Assembly (NCBI RefSeq): GCF_001949145.1
Contig: NW_019091415.1
Span: forward strand, 359,040-423,039
DNA: 64,000 nt
Source: Acanthaster planci
Taxonomy: Eukaryota; Echinodermata; Asteroidea; Valvatida; Acanthasteridae
Reading direction: 5' to 3'
Part shown: piece after piece, positions 61,348-64,000 of the stretch
Layout of the letters: each line of letters starts with the position of its first letter
How positions within the stretch are numbered: position 1 is the first letter of the stretch
The notes under the pieces: generated by a model
The model's input: the letters and a program-made list of their open reading frames with translations, nothing else
Told to the model about the DNA's origin: nothing
Databases searched by the model: none
Made by a program: the position numbers and the translations under genes

Positions 61348-64000
61348 CTGTTGAGAGGAAGACATTTAAATATCAGTAATTTTTTCACTGACACAATATT
61401 ACATGTGACATTTCTTCCCCAAACCTATCTTGAAAAGGACAGCCAGAACCAACATACAGGTATGGCCACTGTCAGAAAGGAGAAAAGAAAGACTGCAAAC
61501 CAGAAAACCCCTATAGTGTGATAATCCCAGCATCTGTCCTATTTTCAATGTACATTTGTTAATTGTTATTCTACTGTGTTGTATAAACACATACACTTTT
61601 TATTGGTGGGGGTCAGGATGGCACACCTTCTGGTGATAGTTTTGTAACTTTACCTTCCCTGGACAGCGACCCCTAACAATGATTTTTTTGTTTCTTGGTT
61701 TGTTTTTAAAGTCCAAATATTTCAAATTAATTAATAAATAAATAATAAATATACAGATCAGACTGCTGAGCCACATCTTTACTTGCTAGAAGTGAAGGAG
61801 ATTGCACAGTCTGTCTCTGCACTCTTGATGGGTGACCAGCACACAACTTTTTAAATCCATGTTTAGCTTGAAAATGCAATACTGGATCAAACAGCCAACA
61901 TACGTGTATTTATTAAAATCCTTATTATTCTAAATATTCAATGTTCAGAAAAATGTGCAGTTTTTATGGTAGTCATGATAGATGAAGGCGTTAACATTGT
62001 CAATTTTGCTGGTGGTATGTAGCCACAGTGTGTGTATTTTTGTCATACTGCTGGTTGCAGCTATCTTTGGGAGTTTTCATCTATTTCTGTTCATCTGGAT
62101 TTACATGTAGATTGGGTTGCCCCGTGGCATCAACGTGATTCAGTTGTACAAACATGCTGATATGATTTGAAATTTTTCATCAGTCAACTTTCTTCACAGA
62201 GTTTTGGTGGTTATGATTACAAACTCGTATGTCTTGTCATTGAAATACGAGATGTTTCAACATCAACTAACGTGATTGTTACAATTTCACTGGACTTGTC
62301 ACAGCTAGGCAAGGCCTGCAGAACTTCCATTTATGTTTCTCAGCTACTTTATGTTCAGCAATAACAATTTTCTTATCTCAGCTTGAATAATGTATCTCTT
62401 ACTGTACTGTGTTTAGGCCTAATATGAAACTCAGAGACTTTGAAACATTTACATCATCAGCTTTTGTAAGTTTACAACTTCGTATTGACATGCAGCAATG
62501 CCAATGATGTATGAAACGCCTGCTAGTGTCCATGCAACAAATCAACTACAACACTCCAATTCGCCCTTGTTTCAGGTAGCTCATCGGTGTTCTTGGCTTG
62601 GCCGTGCCGGATCCAGGAATTTTAGCATGTTACAAGAGGTCAGTTTGTTTCATGTGGAGCTAGATTATGATCAGTGATCTGATGTTGTTTCATTGACACA
62701 AACCTAATGAGCGGCACGAACCAGCTTTGGGATTACTAATTGCAATTCAGATCTGTGTGAAACAAACAGACCCAAACAGGCTAGGTAAAAAAGCCTGTAC
62801 AAAGTGATGCCAAACGATGTGATAATACACGACACAAGAACTTGGTGCGCCCCACACCAGTGGAAGCCCTCTATCAACGAAAGCAAAACTTTACTAACTT
62901 CATTTCAAGCCGTAAATTTACAGTAAAATGTGTGCTACTATGAATAAAAGTGGAGCTTGTTAGTCACTACTTCCGCACACACAGGAATGGCTGTAACGAG
63001 TCCAACTGACACATATGTATGAATGTTGATATTTAATTAGCACAATGAGCGGATGGTCCAAGGATGGCTTGCTCCATGCCTTGTACACCGTACACAGGGC
63101 GCTAGTTTCAGTAGCGTACATACGGCATTCACGCAAAGTTTGGCAGAGAAAATTGAAAAATCAACGCTTGCTAAAAGAAGAAAAACAAGGAAAATCTGGC
63201 CTGTCAATAGCAAAAAAGCGGAAAATAAAATTCGGCATATTCAACAAGAAAGCAGAAATGCGCTAAAAGGCGGATATTTCACACCCCTGATTATGCTAAT
63301 AAGACAACAATCGAAGGACATTAAAGTATTCCAGCATGCTTAAACAACCAGCATATTCATAACTGGAAATACACCGTTAATAACGCCACTTACCACTACA
63401 TTTGCTAATGACAAAGTAAGGCAGATTTGAATGTATCATGCTTACAATACACTGTGATTCAAGGCATGCATGCTTTTATCGCTCTTTTTGGGGAGGATCA
63501 CTGAAGAGCACTGGACTTGTTCAGTAAGGAAATGCAGGCATGTTTACCCCAACTGAACCCAGCCAAGTTGTCTACATGCAAGTCATTTTTTCTCCTTTTT
63601 TGTTTTCAGAAAATATGTGAACAATATTTTTGAAATATTGGTCACTGGGGAAAAAGAATGAAAACAAAAATCTGTGTTTCCAATTTTTATTTTTTAAAAA
63701 CATTTTTTTAGAATGAACATTGCTGTAATCTGCAAAACAACTAATTAAATTGGAGTGGTGTTAAAAAAATTGGGAGCAAGCATGCCCTGCTGTTTTGGGT
63801 GAATAGAAATTTTAAGTAATATGCATGTGTAATAGTTTGTGAAGGTTCAAACAATTATTAAAGAAATAAACTAGCAGCTCAGAAAACTATGCCGAAAGTT
63901 AAATTATACTTTTAATATGTGCTTGTGTGTGTTGTCTGAAAATTACGGAATTTCATAAATGATGAAATTGAATGAAGAAAATGTGAAAACCATACTAAAT
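61348..64000. other. Upstream dynein intron to window end
   Basis: No further dynein exon or other gene recognised. A plus frame at 63053-63343 is Lys/Arg-rich (KIEKSTLAKRRKTRKIW) without a known domain. The missing N-terminal exons are expected beyond the window. Confidence 0.45.

Noticed and set aside
61143-61394. Open frame beginning MSVKKLLIFK as a start of the dynein gene
   Set aside because: The first residues are read through intron; acceptor ctctcaacag at 61348 and the split codon show this is an internal exon.
1-64000. CRISPR arrays, toxin-antitoxin modules, phage genes or other bacterial systems
   Set aside because: No regularly spaced repeats with unique spacers and no bacterial genes; spliced dynein exons and eukaryotic retroelements show this is nuclear DNA.

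Overview
This window is eukaryotic. It has a single multi-exon gene on the minus strand, with GT-AG introns of about 1 to 11 kb, embedded in AT-rich DNA dense in old transposable elements. The mix of non-LTR, DIRS-type and Penelope-type retroelements with many small TIR elements, and the frequent palindromic acatgtacatgt-type words, suggests a marine invertebrate. An echinoderm, hemichordate, lancelet or lophotrochozoan would all fit; the species cannot be fixed from sequence alone. No operon, CRISPR array or other prokaryotic feature was seen.

The host gene is an axonemal dynein heavy chain, closest in my recognition to DNAH2 (inner-arm I1/f dynein). Thirteen exons run from 61347 down to 6158 and join in one continuous frame of 853 codons. 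They cover the end of the tail, the linker region and the start of AAA1, including the P-loop GPAGTGKT at 6269-6292. The N-terminal exons must lie beyond 64000 and the rest of the motor, stalk and C-terminus beyond position 1.

All other recognisable content lies in the introns. From 1 to 5.4 kb there is a decayed composite DNA transposon. Its plus strand carries a zinc-binding domain resembling the RAG1 N-terminal region (N-RAG-like) and a transposase C-terminus of the 'SEKL-QD-LEE-F' type. Convergently, on the minus strand, lies a decayed PHD-finger gene. From 15.3 to 18.6 kb there is unidentified degenerate repeat DNA. From 20.0 to 22.8 kb lies a CR1/L2-like LINE missing its reverse-transcriptase core, followed by a Penelope-like fragment. 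At 24.3-24.6 kb there is a 332-bp element with an internal tRNA-like promoter and 13-bp target-site duplications. At 34.2-34.8 kb there is a LINE endonuclease remnant. From 35.9 to 39.4 kb lies a nearly full-length but dead LINE of the craniofacial-development-protein-2-like type, ending in a C2H2-like finger. At 44.1-45.2 kb there is another LINE with its RT core removed, and at 53.5-55.6 kb a dead DIRS-like element with a gag zinc knuckle, RT YLDD and SGNH-like motif.

Several small non-autonomous families have clear ends: three copies of a TTAA-flanked element (6.8, 9.0 and 28.8 kb), two copies of a TA-flanked element (19.0 and 27.7 kb), a TTAA/AGGG element (50.8 kb), a foldback (46.8 kb), a 196-bp inverted-repeat element (32.5 kb) and a 1.2-kb element with repeat-built long TIRs (59.4 kb). 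An 813-bp assembly gap lies at 30655-31467. The dynein reading frame is continuous across it, so no expected exon is missing there. The item most worth a second look is the composite element at the left edge, which puts a RAG1-N-terminal-like domain and a PHD-finger gene tail to tail.
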